NCBI GenBank assembly: GCA_050742535.1
Contig: JBOGIQ010000357.1
Location: forward strand, 1-5,959
DNA length: 5,959 nt
Direction: 5' to 3'
Source of the DNA: Gp6-AA40 sp050742535
GTDB lineage: Bacteria > Acidobacteriota > Vicinamibacteria > Vicinamibacterales > UBA2999
Below the pieces are notes generated by a model. It ran no database searches. It saw only the letters and a list, made by a program, of their open reading frames with translations, and had not been told where the DNA came from. Positions 1 to 5,513 of this stretch are shown piece after piece (position 1 is the first letter of the stretch; each line of letters opens with the position of its first letter). The position numbers and the translations under genes were made by a program.

Positions 1-2
1 CT

Positions 3-56
3 GCCGAGCCTGACCATGCTGTGCTGTCGTTCGAGAAAGATCCTGTAGTCAGCTGA
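3..56 (+). CDS. 3' end of an upstream coding sequence (partial, unidentified)
   Basis: Read in frame from base 3, the sequence stays open to a TGA at 54-56 and encodes AEPDHAVLSFEKDPVVS. The composition is plausible for a real C-terminus. The stop is 19 bases before the start of the HEAT-repeat gene, a distance usual within an operon. Too little is visible to name a product. The other two forward frames stop at 46-48 and at 11-13. A minus-strand reading starting with an ATG at 71-69 is also open to the window edge and cannot be excluded, so confidence is low. Confidence 0.35.
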   Translation, partial: AEPDHAVLSFEKDPVVS

Positions 57-63
57 TCGTTCC

Positions 64-68
64 AGAGG
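64..68 (+). promoter_or_regulatory. ribosome binding site of the HEAT-repeat gene
   Basis: AGAGG lies 7 bases before the ATG at 76. It is the clearest Shine-Dalgarno-like sequence in the window and fixes the start of the HEAT-repeat gene. Confidence 0.6.
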
Positions 69-75
69 CATCAGA

Positions 76-1233
76 ATGCCCCGTCTGGTCATCGCTGTAA
101 TCCTTTCATTGGTGCTGGTGACGTCGCCGGGCGGCGCAGCCGCTCAGGCGCCCGCGGCAGAACTGCAGACGAACATCGGCAGGCTCTCTGCGCTCGACTA
201 CCCGACTCGGATGAACGCCGCCAGGGCCATCCGGCGCCTGCCGGCGGCCGAAGCTGTCCCGGCGCTCGTCCAGGCCGTCCAGAAGCACGCGGACGAGTTC
301 GTCAGGTACCGCGCTTTCGTGCTGCTGTCGTCGTTCAACGACCGCGGCACGGGCGACCTCGTGCGCGGGCTGCTTCGCGATGCGAACGACCGCCTGCGTG
401 AAGTTGCCTATAAGTGGCTGGAGACGCATCCGGATCCGGCGATGGTGCCGATCCTTCTCAGCTCGCTTCAGACCGAAGAGGCGGAGTTCGTCCGTCCGGC
501 GATGGTGTCTGCCCTGGCGGCGCTTGGCGACGACGTGCGCGTTCAGCGCGCACTGCTCGGTGAAATCGGGCGCGGGCTCGATTTCTTCCGCGGAGCCGTC
601 ATCGAGGCGCTCGGCCGCCGCCGGGCGGCCTACGCTTTCGACGGAGTCGCCGCCGTCGCCAAGATTCAAGGTCCGCTGCAGGACGACGCGGTGATCGCGC
701 TCGGCCGCATCGGAGGTCCGCGCGCGCTCGCACAGTTGAAGCCGCTTGCTGCTGATGCTCCTTCACAGGCGCTCGCGCTGACACTCGTTGCGGCGCAATG
801 TCTGGCCGGTGAGGGGTGCGACGCGGCGATTAAAACGATTGTCAGCGCGGTGACGGCACCGTCGGCGGGTGCGGCCGTGATCCGGGCCGGGCTGTCGGGC
901 CTGACGGCGATCGCCGCTGCCGGCAATCAAACGGCCACGGCCACACTGGTGACCGTCGCCGAGCGTGGCGGGGTTCTGCGCGATCAGTCGGCGATCGGAC
1001 TTGGGACGGTCGCGGTCATGGATCCGGACTTCGTCCTCGGATGGCTCGACCGGACACCGCCGGCGTCGCGCGAGCCGGCGATCACGCTGCTGAAGGACGG
1101 TTTCGACGATCTAGAAGAGGACTTCGGGGAGGAACAGTTCTTCGCTGCGGCGCGCGCCGCATACTGGAAGGCTGCCGATGGGTCCGCAACCCGTTCGCTG
1201 TCCTCTCTACTCATCCAACGGCTCGAGTTCTAA
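76..1233 (+). CDS. exported HEAT-repeat protein
   Basis: The 385-residue product begins with a Sec-type signal peptide: R3, a hydrophobic stretch at 4-16, then a small-residue region ending AAAQA (21-25), with cleavage probably between 23 and 25. From about residue 38 to 225 it is made of helical pairs of about 30 residues with the HEAT/PBS-lyase pattern, for example DYPTRMNAARAIRRL (41-55), EFVRYRAFVLLSSF (74-87), DRLREVAYKWL (105-115), EFVRPAMVSALAALG (137-151), FFRGAVIEALGRR (170-182) and LQDDAVIALGRIGG (201-214). The later part (226-345) is alanine-rich and repeat-like but more degenerate, with two cysteines, C242 and C248, that could form a disulfide outside the cytoplasm. An acidic segment (DDLEEDFGEE, 344-353) precedes the C-terminal helix. 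HEAT arrays are scaffolds for protein binding; no catalytic motif is visible, and the partner is unknown. It lies 11 bases before purM and is probably co-transcribed with it, although export makes a direct purine role unlikely. Confidence 0.85.
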   Translation: MPRLVIAVILSLVLVTSPGGAAAQAPAAELQTNIGRLSALDYPTRMNAARAIRRLPAAEAVPALVQAVQKHADEFVRYRAFVLLSSFNDRGTGDLVRGLLRDANDRLREVAYKWLETHPDPAMVPILLSSLQTEEAEFVRPAMVSALAALGDDVRVQRALLGEIGRGLDFFRGAVIEALGRRRAAYAFDGVAAVAKIQGPLQDDAVIALGRIGGPRALAQLKPLAADAPSQALALTLVAAQCLAGEGCDAAIKTIVSAVTAPSAGAAVIRAGLSGLTAIAAAGNQTATATLVTVAERGGVLRDQSAIGLGTVAVMDPDFVLGWLDRTPPASREPAITLLKDGFDDLEEDFGEEQFFAAARAAYWKAADGSATRSLSSLLIQRLEF

Positions 1234-1244
1234 TCTTAGGACGC

Positions 1245-2282
1245 GTGGATTACAAAGCCTCCGGTGTCGACATCGACGCGGGCAACGAAACCGTCCGTCG
1301 GATTCGTTCGCTCGCCCGCTCCACGTTCACCGCCGGTGTTCTGTCGGACATCGGCTCGTTCGGCGGTCTCTTCCGGATCGAGCCGGGTCGCTACAAGGAA
1401 CCCGTGCTCGTCGCCAGCGCGGATGGCGTGGGCACCAAGCTGAAGGTGGCGTTCATGGCTGGACGCCACGACACCGTCGGTGCTGACCTGGTGAATCACT
1501 GCGTCAACGACATCCTCGTGCAGGGCGCCGAGCCGATCTTCTTTCTGGATTACCTGGCGACGGGGAAGCTCGCCCCGGCTGTTGCCGAATCGGTCGTCAG
1601 CGGGATGGCGCGGGCGTGCCGCGATAATAGCTGTGCGTTGCTCGGCGGTGAAACCGCCGAAATGCCCGGATTCTACAAGGACGGCGAGTACGACCTCGCC
1701 GGCTTCATCGTCGGCGCCGTCGACCGCACGCGTCTGATCAACGGACGGGCGATCGCGGTTGGAGACGTCCTTGTCGGCGTCCCGTCTTCGGGATTGCACA
1801 CCAACGGATACTCCCTGGCACGCCGAATCATCTTCGACACGCTGAAGCTGGACGTCGGCAGCTACGTACCGGAACTCGGGCTCACGGTCGGCGATGCGCT
1901 CCTCGAGCCGCACCGGTCGTACCTTCCGTTCGTGCAGCCGCTCCTTGAAGCGACGCGAATCAAGGGCATGGCGCATATCACCGGTGGCGGCATCACCGAT
2001 AACCTGCCGCGGATCCTGCCGCATGGTACGGCCGCAGTGATCGACGGCTCCTCGTGGACGGTGCCGCCGCTCTTCACCTGGCTGCGCGGCGCCGGTGACG
2101 TGCCGATCGATGACATGATGCGCACGTTCAACATGGGCATCGGACTCATCATCGTCGTCGCCAGCGATCAGGCGGAGCCGCTCATGAGCGAGCTCGCGGC
2201 ACGCGGCGGGCGCGATGCCCGTGTCATCGGCGAAGTCGTGCCGGGCGAGCCGCCGGCGGTCACCTACTCGAATCTCTCGTGA
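1245..2282 (+). CDS. purM: phosphoribosylformylglycinamidine cyclo-ligase (AIR synthetase)
   Basis: This cytoplasmic enzyme closes the imidazole ring in de novo purine synthesis: formylglycinamidine ribonucleotide plus ATP gives aminoimidazole ribonucleotide. The GTG start at 1245 gives 345 residues, the same length as the E. coli enzyme, and the N-terminus VDYKASGVDIDAGN matches the family. Conserved blocks appear in order: ADGVGTKLK (59-67), the nucleotide-binding region; HCVNDILVQGAEPIFFLDY (85-103); GGETAEMPGFY (134-144); SSGLHTNGYS (181-190); HITGGGI (244-250); and TFNMGIG (294-300). The frame is open further upstream to an ATG at 1041, but that would overlap the HEAT gene by nearly 200 bases and add residues unlike PurM. 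The ribosome site is weak: AGGA at 1238-1241, only 3 bases before GTG, so translation may depend on coupling to the HEAT gene, which stops 11 bases upstream. It overlaps purN by four bases. Confidence 0.97.
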   Translation: MDYKASGVDIDAGNETVRRIRSLARSTFTAGVLSDIGSFGGLFRIEPGRYKEPVLVASADGVGTKLKVAFMAGRHDTVGADLVNHCVNDILVQGAEPIFFLDYLATGKLAPAVAESVVSGMARACRDNSCALLGGETAEMPGFYKDGEYDLAGFIVGAVDRTRLINGRAIAVGDVLVGVPSSGLHTNGYSLARRIIFDTLKLDVGSYVPELGLTVGDALLEPHRSYLPFVQPLLEATRIKGMAHITGGGITDNLPRILPHGTAAVIDGSSWTVPPLFTWLRGAGDVPIDDMMRTFNMGIGLIIVVASDQAEPLMSELAARGGRDARVIGEVVPGEPPAVTYSNLS

Positions 2283-2884
2283 ATCGCCGACTCGGCGTGC
2301 TGATTTCCGGTCGCGGCTCGAATCTGCAGTCGCTGATCGACGCCATCACCAGCGGCCGTCTGAATGCCACGATTGCGGTGGTTATCTCGAACAACGCGGA
2401 TGCATTGGGTCTCGAGCGTGCGCGTGCCGCCGGCATCGAGACGATCGTTGTCAGTCATCGCGGGTGGTCGTCTCGCGACGAATACGATCGCGCGCTGGTG
2501 CGTGAGCTCCAATCGCGTGATGTCGGGCTCGTCTGCCTCGCCGGTTTCATGCGGATTTTCGGCGGGCCAATGATCGACGCGTATCCGGAGGCGATTCTCA
2601 ACATCCATCCGGCGCTTCTGCCGTCTTTTCCCGGTGCCGATGCGCAGCGTCAGGCCCTCGAGCACGGCGTCAAGGTCAGCGGAGTGACGGTGCACTTCGT
2701 GACCCGCGATCTCGATGCCGGACCGATCGTGCTCCAGCGCGCCGTTCCGGTGCTGGACGATGACGCGGCGGCGACGCTGGCTGCGCGCATTCTCGAGCAG
2801 GAGCACCTCGTGTATCCCGAAGCGGTGGGTATCGTGCTCGACGGAGCGTGGAAGATCGCTGGCCGCCGCTTCGTGCGGTTATGA
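2279..2884 (+). CDS. purN: phosphoribosylglycinamide formyltransferase (GAR transformylase 1)
   Basis: PurN moves the formyl group from 10-formyltetrahydrofolate to glycinamide ribonucleotide, the third step of purine synthesis, in the cytoplasm. The 201-residue product is of usual length for the family. SGRGSN (10-15) is the N-terminal phosphate-binding loop that holds the ribonucleotide. LAGFMRI (87-93) and ILNIHPALLPSFPG (106-119) carry the folate site and the catalytic Asn108 and His110, and DLDAGPI (144-150) supplies the third catalytic residue, Asp146; these correspond to N106, H108 and D144 of E. coli PurN. The start is GTG at 2279, and its last two bases plus the next A form the purM stop (GTGA overlap). 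No Shine-Dalgarno sequence is visible, which fits translation by ribosomes finishing purM. Its TGA directly follows the three bases that encode the stop of the opposing phosphoesterase gene. Confidence 0.97.
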   Translation: MNRRLGVLISGRGSNLQSLIDAITSGRLNATIAVVISNNADALGLERARAAGIETIVVSHRGWSSRDEYDRALVRELQSRDVGLVCLAGFMRIFGGPMIDAYPEAILNIHPALLPSFPGADAQRQALEHGVKVSGVTVHFVTRDLDAGPIVLQRAVPVLDDDAAATLAARILEQEHLVYPEAVGIVLDGAWKIAGRRFVRL

Positions 2885-3712
2885 GCGCTTCGGCTCCGTG
2901 GCTCGAAGAGTCACGAGTGCAACTTCCGGCGGGCAATTGATCCGCACCGGCACGTACACGGTCCCGATTCCGCGGCTGACGAAGATTGAGGTGTTCGCCT
3001 GCTGCCCAAGACCGTGCAGAATCGGAAAGCGTGTCTTGTAAATCGCTCCGACACCGGGGACGATGACCTGGCCGCCGTGGGTATGGCCCGACAGCACAGC
3101 GTGCACCTTCAAAGCGGCTGCTTCGGCCAGTCGTCGAGGATCGTGCGCCAGCAGCAGCATCGTGTCGGCAGCGTTCCGTAGAATCCTGTCGAGATCGGCG
3201 ATCTTGCGCGTCCAGAAGCGGATCCCGGCCAGCTCGAGCTTCTCGCCGCGAACCGTCAGCCGTGTGCGCTGGTCCTTCAGCACCGTGAACCCGCGCTGCG
3301 TCAGCGCAGCGGGCATGTCCTTGTCGTCGTCGTGGTTGCCAAGGATTGCGAACACCCCGTGCGGAGCGCTCAGCGGAGCCAGTAATTCCGCCACCGGGCC
3401 GACGTACCTGCTGCGATCGCTGAACGTCACATAGTCGCCTCCGAGCACGATCAGATCCGGCTTCAGCGACAACGTCAGATCGACGGCGGCGCGAACGTCG
3501 TCGGCGCCGACAAGGGCGCTGTGGTGGATGTCGGTCAGCAGCGCGATCCGGACGCCCTGCAGCGCAGGCGGGAGCCCCGCCACCGGAAGCGAGGCTTCAG
3601 TCACTCCCAGGTGGTGTCGTTCGTACCCCACGCCGTAGGCGGCCGTACCGGCGACCGCGCCCACGGCCCCGGCGAGGACGCCCTTCAGTGCGGCGCGTCG
3701 GGTCAGGCGCAT
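2879..3712 (-). CDS. Tat-exported metallophosphoesterase, YaeI/YkuE type
   Basis: The 277-residue product has the full motif set of calcineurin-like phosphoesterases: TDIHHS (60-65, metal ligands D61 and H63), GGDYV (91-95), GNHDD (125-129), AHDPR (189-193) and SGHTHGGQ (208-215). Such enzymes hold two metal ions and cleave phosphomonoesters or diesters. The LGGDYV block, the C-terminal pattern TTRGVGSLYG-like (here SRGIGTVYVP, 246-255) and NCPPEV (259-264) resemble E. coli YaeI and B. subtilis YkuE; the UDP-diacylglucosamine hydrolase LpxG is a relative, so lipid or cell-envelope substrates are possible but not shown. The N-terminus carries a twin-arginine signal, TRRAALKG (4-11), followed by a hydrophobic alanine/glycine stretch to about residue 27, so the folded enzyme is probably exported to or anchored at the outer face of the inner membrane. 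The ATG at 3712 lies about 9 bases downstream of a -10-like element on this strand and has no ribosome site. Confidence 0.92.
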   Translation of the reverse strand: MRLTRRAALKGVLAGAVGAVAGTAAYGVGYERHHLGVTEASLPVAGLPPALQGVRIALLTDIHHSALVGADDVRAAVDLTLSLKPDLIVLGGDYVTFSDRSRYVGPVAELLAPLSAPHGVFAILGNHDDDKDMPAALTQRGFTVLKDQRTRLTVRGEKLELAGIRFWTRKIADLDRILRNAADTMLLLAHDPRRLAEAAALKVHAVLSGHTHGGQVIVPGVGAIYKTRFPILHGLGQQANTSIFVSRGIGTVYVPVRINCPPEVALVTLRATEPKRS

Positions 3713-3719
3713 GGATGGC

Positions 3720-3729
3720 TACTATAGTA
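3720..3729. promoter_or_regulatory. palindromic divergent promoter core for tyrS and the phosphoesterase
   Basis: TACTATAGTA is a perfect 10-base palindrome between the two divergent starts. It offers TATAGT (5 of 6 matches to the -10 consensus) on the plus strand at 3723-3728 and the same hexamer on the minus strand at 3726-3721. Transcription starting about 7 bases beyond each hexamer would begin around 3735 and 3714, only 2-3 bases before ATG 3738 and ATG 3712, so both messages would be leaderless or nearly so. No good -35 hexamer is visible at 16-18 bases on either side (gggtca and gaaaag at 17), which lowers confidence. Confidence 0.5.
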
Positions 3730-3737
3730 CCGGTCCA

Positions 3738-5000
3738 ATGGATCTTTTCGGCGAACTCGAATGGCGCGGCCTCGTCTACGACGCGACGGAAGGCGTTCGC
3801 GACCTGTTGGCGCGCGAGAAAGTCACTGGTTATATCGGCTTCGATCCGACGGCCTCCAGCCTTCACGTCGGGAATCTGCTGGTCATGATGCCGCTTGCGC
3901 ACATGCAGCGGCATGGACACTCGCCGATTGCCCTGGTTGGCGGCGGGACCGGTCTCATCGGCGATCCGAGTGGAAAATCCGCCGAGCGCCAGCTGATGTC
4001 GCTCGAGGAGGTCGAGGCTAACGTCGCCGGTATTCGTGGCCAGCTCGAACGTTTCCTCGATTTCGAGTCCAGGACAGCGCCCGCACGGCTCGTCAACAAC
4101 GCCGACTGGCTGACGAAATTGAGCGCGGTTGATTTTATGCGCGATGTTGGCAAGCACTTCACGGTCAGCGCGATGCTGACGAAGGAATCCGTCAAACGAC
4201 GCATCGAAAGCGAGGACGGGATCACCTACACGGAGTTCAGTTATTCACTGCTCCAGGCGTACGACTTTCTCGAGCTGTATGACCGCTTCGGCTGCACGGT
4301 GCAGATGGGGGGAAGCGACCAGTGGGGGAACATCACCGCCGGCATGGATCTGATCCGTCGGCTCCGCGGGGGGAAAGCGCACGGGGTGGTATTGCCGCTG
4401 ATTACGACCGCTGCGGGAACGAAGTTCGGAAAGAGTGAATCAGGAGCAATCTGGCTCGATCCGAATGTCACGACGCCGTATCAGTTTTATCAGTTCTGGC
4501 TGAACGTCGATGATCGCGACGCGGTGCGGTATCTGCGGTTTTTCACGTTCCTCAACATCGACCAGGTTGGTGAGCTCGAACACGCAGGACAGAGTGAGCC
4601 GGAGAAGCGGCATCCACAGCGTGCGCTGGCGCGCGAGGTGACCCGACTCGTGCACGGCGACACTGCCGTCGCGGACGCAGAGGCGGCTGCGCAGGCGTTG
4701 TTCACGGATCGCGTCAGTTCGCTCAACGCCGCGCAGATCGAGCAGGTGCTCGGGGGCGTTCCCTCGTCGACCATTGCGACGGCCGCGAGCGGCTGGCCGG
4801 TCACGGAGTTTCTGACGAGTGCCGGTGTGTCAAAGTCGAAGAGCGAGGCGCAACGCCTCATCAGGGGCGGCGGCATTTACCTTAACGATCAGCGTGTTGC
4901 GGATGAGAAAGCGCAGGTCGCGCCGGCTCAGGCGATCGAGGGACGGCTCTTCGTTGTGCGCAAGGGCAAGCGTGATTATTTTCTCGTCCGTATTGCATAG
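3738..5000 (+). CDS. tyrS: tyrosyl-tRNA synthetase
   Basis: TyrRS activates tyrosine with ATP and charges tRNA-Tyr in the cytoplasm, working as a dimer. From ATG 3738 the product has 420 residues, close to the 424 of E. coli TyrS. The class I catalytic domain shows the tyrosine-pocket start YIGFDPT (32-38), the HIGH-type motif HVGN (43-46), ITYTEFSYSLLQAYDF (162-177), which contributes tyrosine-binding residues, GGSDQWGNI (191-199), and the KMSKS-type loop KFGKS (229-233). The C-terminal S4 RNA-binding domain covers about 354-410, with VTEFLTSAGVSKSKSEAQRL (355-374) and GGIYLNDQRV (378-387). An in-frame ATG at 3711 would add nine residues (MDGYYSTGP), but it lies upstream of the likely promoter and overlaps the opposing start, so I prefer 3738. 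Neither start has a Shine-Dalgarno sequence; leaderless translation is plausible. No T-box leader can fit before it. The 16S rRNA leader begins right after its stop, with no terminator seen. Confidence 0.96.
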   Translation: MDLFGELEWRGLVYDATEGVRDLLAREKVTGYIGFDPTASSLHVGNLLVMMPLAHMQRHGHSPIALVGGGTGLIGDPSGKSAERQLMSLEEVEANVAGIRGQLERFLDFESRTAPARLVNNADWLTKLSAVDFMRDVGKHFTVSAMLTKESVKRRIESEDGITYTEFSYSLLQAYDFLELYDRFGCTVQMGGSDQWGNITAGMDLIRRLRGGKAHGVVLPLITTAAGTKFGKSESGAIWLDPNVTTPYQFYQFWLNVDDRDAVRYLRFFTFLNIDQVGELEHAGQSEPEKRHPQRALAREVTRLVHGDTAVADAEAAAQALFTDRVSSLNAAQIEQVLGGVPSSTIATAASGWPVTEFLTSAGVSKSKSEAQRLIRGGGIYLNDQRVADEKAQVAPAQAIEGRLFVVRKGKRDYFLVRIA

Positions 5001-5010
5001 GCGGTGGGGG

Positions 5011-5039
5011 TTGACGCCGCCGCGAATGATCCGTAGTAT
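5011..5039 (+). promoter_or_regulatory. rRNA operon promoter P1 (sigma-70 type)
   Basis: TTGACG (5011-5016), a spacer of exactly 17 bases, and TAGTAT (5034-5039) make a good housekeeping promoter. The expected start is near 5046. It begins 10 bases after the tyrS stop and points at the 16S gene. The GC-rich upstream flank shows no A/T-rich UP element. Confidence 0.7.
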
Positions 5040-5096
5040 CAATGAACCGTGTCGCGCCTGAACATCGGGCCGGGCGGGTCAGGTTTACAGTCCTCC

Positions 5097-5125
5097 GAGG
5101 CAACATCCGAAAAGGATTCCGCCTC
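5097..5125 (+). other. leader hairpin between the two rrn promoters
   Basis: GAGGC (5097-5101) pairs with GCCTC (5121-5125), and inside it ATCC (5105-5108) pairs with GGAT (5114-5117) around a GAAAA loop, leaving a 3x3 internal loop. It is followed by C-rich sequence, not a T-run, so it is not a standard intrinsic terminator. It would be present only in transcripts from P1 or from tyrS read-through. Confidence 0.4.
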
Positions 5126-5148
5126 CCCTCCTGAGCTTCCCCTGTCTC

Positions 5149-5161
5149 CGAGACTGTCTCG
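5149..5161. repeat. 13-base inverted repeat upstream of promoter P2
   Basis: CGAGACTGTCTCG is a perfect inverted repeat of 6 bases around a single central T. It ends 15 bases before the -35 hexamer at 5177, a position where an activator or repressor dimer could bind. A 1-base loop makes an RNA hairpin of this register unlikely, so a DNA-binding role is the more natural reading. It is the only copy I noticed. Confidence 0.35.
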
Positions 5162-5176
5162 TTGGAGATGATGGGC

Positions 5177-5205
5177 TTGACAGCGAAGGCGATGGCTAGT
5201 AACCT
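5177..5205 (+). promoter_or_regulatory. probable second rRNA promoter P2
   Basis: A perfect -35 hexamer, TTGACA (5177-5182), is followed after 17 bases by TAACCT (5200-5205), which keeps the important first, second and last bases of the -10 consensus. Start would be near 5212. Two tandem promoters before 16S are common in bacterial rrn operons. The -10 is weak (3 of 6), so this is less sure than P1. Confidence 0.5.
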
Positions 5206-5246
5206 TAAAAGGTTCGCCTAAAACTGGTCGGAACCTCCGGCAGGTT
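5201..5246 (+). other. alternating AACCT/AGGTT segments with mutually exclusive pairings
   Basis: Four short segments follow each other: AACCTT (5201-5206), AAGGTTC (5209-5215), GAACCT (5231-5236) and AGGTT (5242-5246). Segment 1 can pair with 2 (6 bp, loop of only 2), 2 with 3 (AGGTTC with GAACCT, 6 bp) and 3 with 4 (5 bp, loop CCGGC). Segment 1 also overlaps the P2 -10 hexamer. Pairings are seen by eye; function is not shown. Confidence 0.35.
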
Positions 5247-5254
5247 GGGGCGGG

Positions 5255-5285
5255 CGCCTAAAAAGGCGGCTCCGGCGACGGAGCC
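5255..5285 (+). other. two adjoining hairpins just before boxA
   Basis: CGCCT (5255-5259) pairs with AGGCG (5264-5268) around an AAAA loop. Directly next, GGCTCC (5268-5273) pairs with GGAGCC (5280-5285) around GGCGAC; G5268 can belong to only one stem. A hairpin before boxA recalls the boxB position of E. coli rrn leaders, but I cannot show equivalence. No T-run follows, so these are not terminators. Confidence 0.45.
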
Positions 5286-5290
5286 TGCCC

Positions 5291-5303
5291 GGTTCTTTGA
5301 AAA
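5291..5303 (+). promoter_or_regulatory. boxA antitermination site
   Basis: GGTTCTTTGAAAA closely matches the rrn boxA core (E. coli TGCTCTTTAACAA; Bacillus leaders have a very similar CTTTGAAAACT). In RNA form boxA is bound by NusB with ribosomal protein S10 and lets RNA polymerase pass through rRNA genes without Rho-dependent termination. Its place about 210 bases before 16S, downstream of both promoters, is as expected. Confidence 0.75.
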
Positions 5304-5351
5304 CTAGATAGAGCGTGCAAGTACTTTATCGACCCGTCGAGTGTCAGTCGT

Positions 5352-5408
5352 GTCCGACCTGATTCGGACTCGGACATCGAAGAAGGCCGCAAGGCAGAAG
5401 TCGATGTC
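5352..5408 (+). other. tandem leader hairpins, the second with an AGAAG/AGAAG internal loop and GCAA tetraloop
   Basis: Hairpin A is GTCCGA (5352-5357) with TCGGAC (5364-5369), loop CCTGAT. Hairpin B is a perfect 8-bp stem, GACATCGA (5373-5380) with TCGATGTC (5401-5408), then a symmetrical internal loop of AGAAG (5381-5385) against AGAAG (5396-5400), then GCC (5386-5388) with GGC (5393-5395), closed by a GCAA tetraloop of the stable GNRA class. The internal loop would place A·G, G·A, A·A, A·G and G·A opposite each other, the pattern of tandem sheared purine pairs. Such order is hard to explain by chance and suggests a folded RNA element, perhaps for leader folding, processing or protein binding. 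Confidence 0.55.
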
Positions 5409-5513
5409 GACACAAGACCAAATAACAACGCAAGCAAAGAGCTAAGTCATCAGCGCTCGCGTTAATAAGTTGCCAAGCACTGGTTCGTAAGAGCTGGTGC
5501 GTAACAGCCGATT

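Larger units (their letters stand above)
5046..5513 (+). other. transcribed leader of the 16S rRNA operon
   Basis: These ~470 bases carry no credible coding sequence. They hold a second probable promoter, several hairpins, a boxA site and the 5' side of the pre-16S processing region, each listed separately where supported. After 5409 the strand becomes A-rich and single-stranded-looking (5409-5440). A wobble-containing hairpin then follows, GCACTGG (5477-5483) with CTGGTGC (5494-5500). The usual long processing stem would pair with sequence beyond 16S, outside the window. The upstream end assumes transcription from P1. Confidence 0.65.

Noticed and set aside
1..71. Minus-strand gene starting at ATG 71 (MPLERSADYRIF...)
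   Set aside because: Open to the window edge but only 23 residues visible; the AGAGG site and ATG 76 of the HEAT gene favour forward-strand use of this region. Not excluded outright.
106..669. Long minus-strand open frame of 187 residues inside the HEAT gene
   Set aside because: Arg/His-rich, low-complexity translation typical of the antisense of GC-rich coding sequence; the forward frame has a signal peptide and HEAT repeats.
1041..1244. Longer purM start at ATG 1041
   Set aside because: It overlaps the HEAT gene by almost 200 bases and the extra 68 residues do not resemble PurM; GTG 1245 gives the usual 345 residues and N-terminus.
1236..2024. Minus-strand open frame of 262 residues across purM
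   Set aside because: It is the antisense shadow of clear purM, with Arg/Asp/Val-rich translation and no recognisable motif.
3711..3737. tyrS start at ATG 3711
   Set aside because: It adds nine non-family residues, overlaps the opposing start codon and lies upstream of the likely -10 element; ATG 3738 gives the usual length.
5000..5021. GGCGG/CCGCC stem after tyrS as a terminator
   Set aside because: The 12-base loop is large, no T-run follows, and the stem covers the P1 -35 hexamer.
5061..5125. Possible tRNA before the rRNA gene
   Set aside because: No acceptor stem, no T-arm GTTCGA-type sequence and no cloverleaf could be built.
5297..5327. TTGAAA...TACTTT as a third rrn promoter
   Set aside because: The spacer would be 19 bases, and TTGAAA is part of the boxA match, which explains the sequence better.
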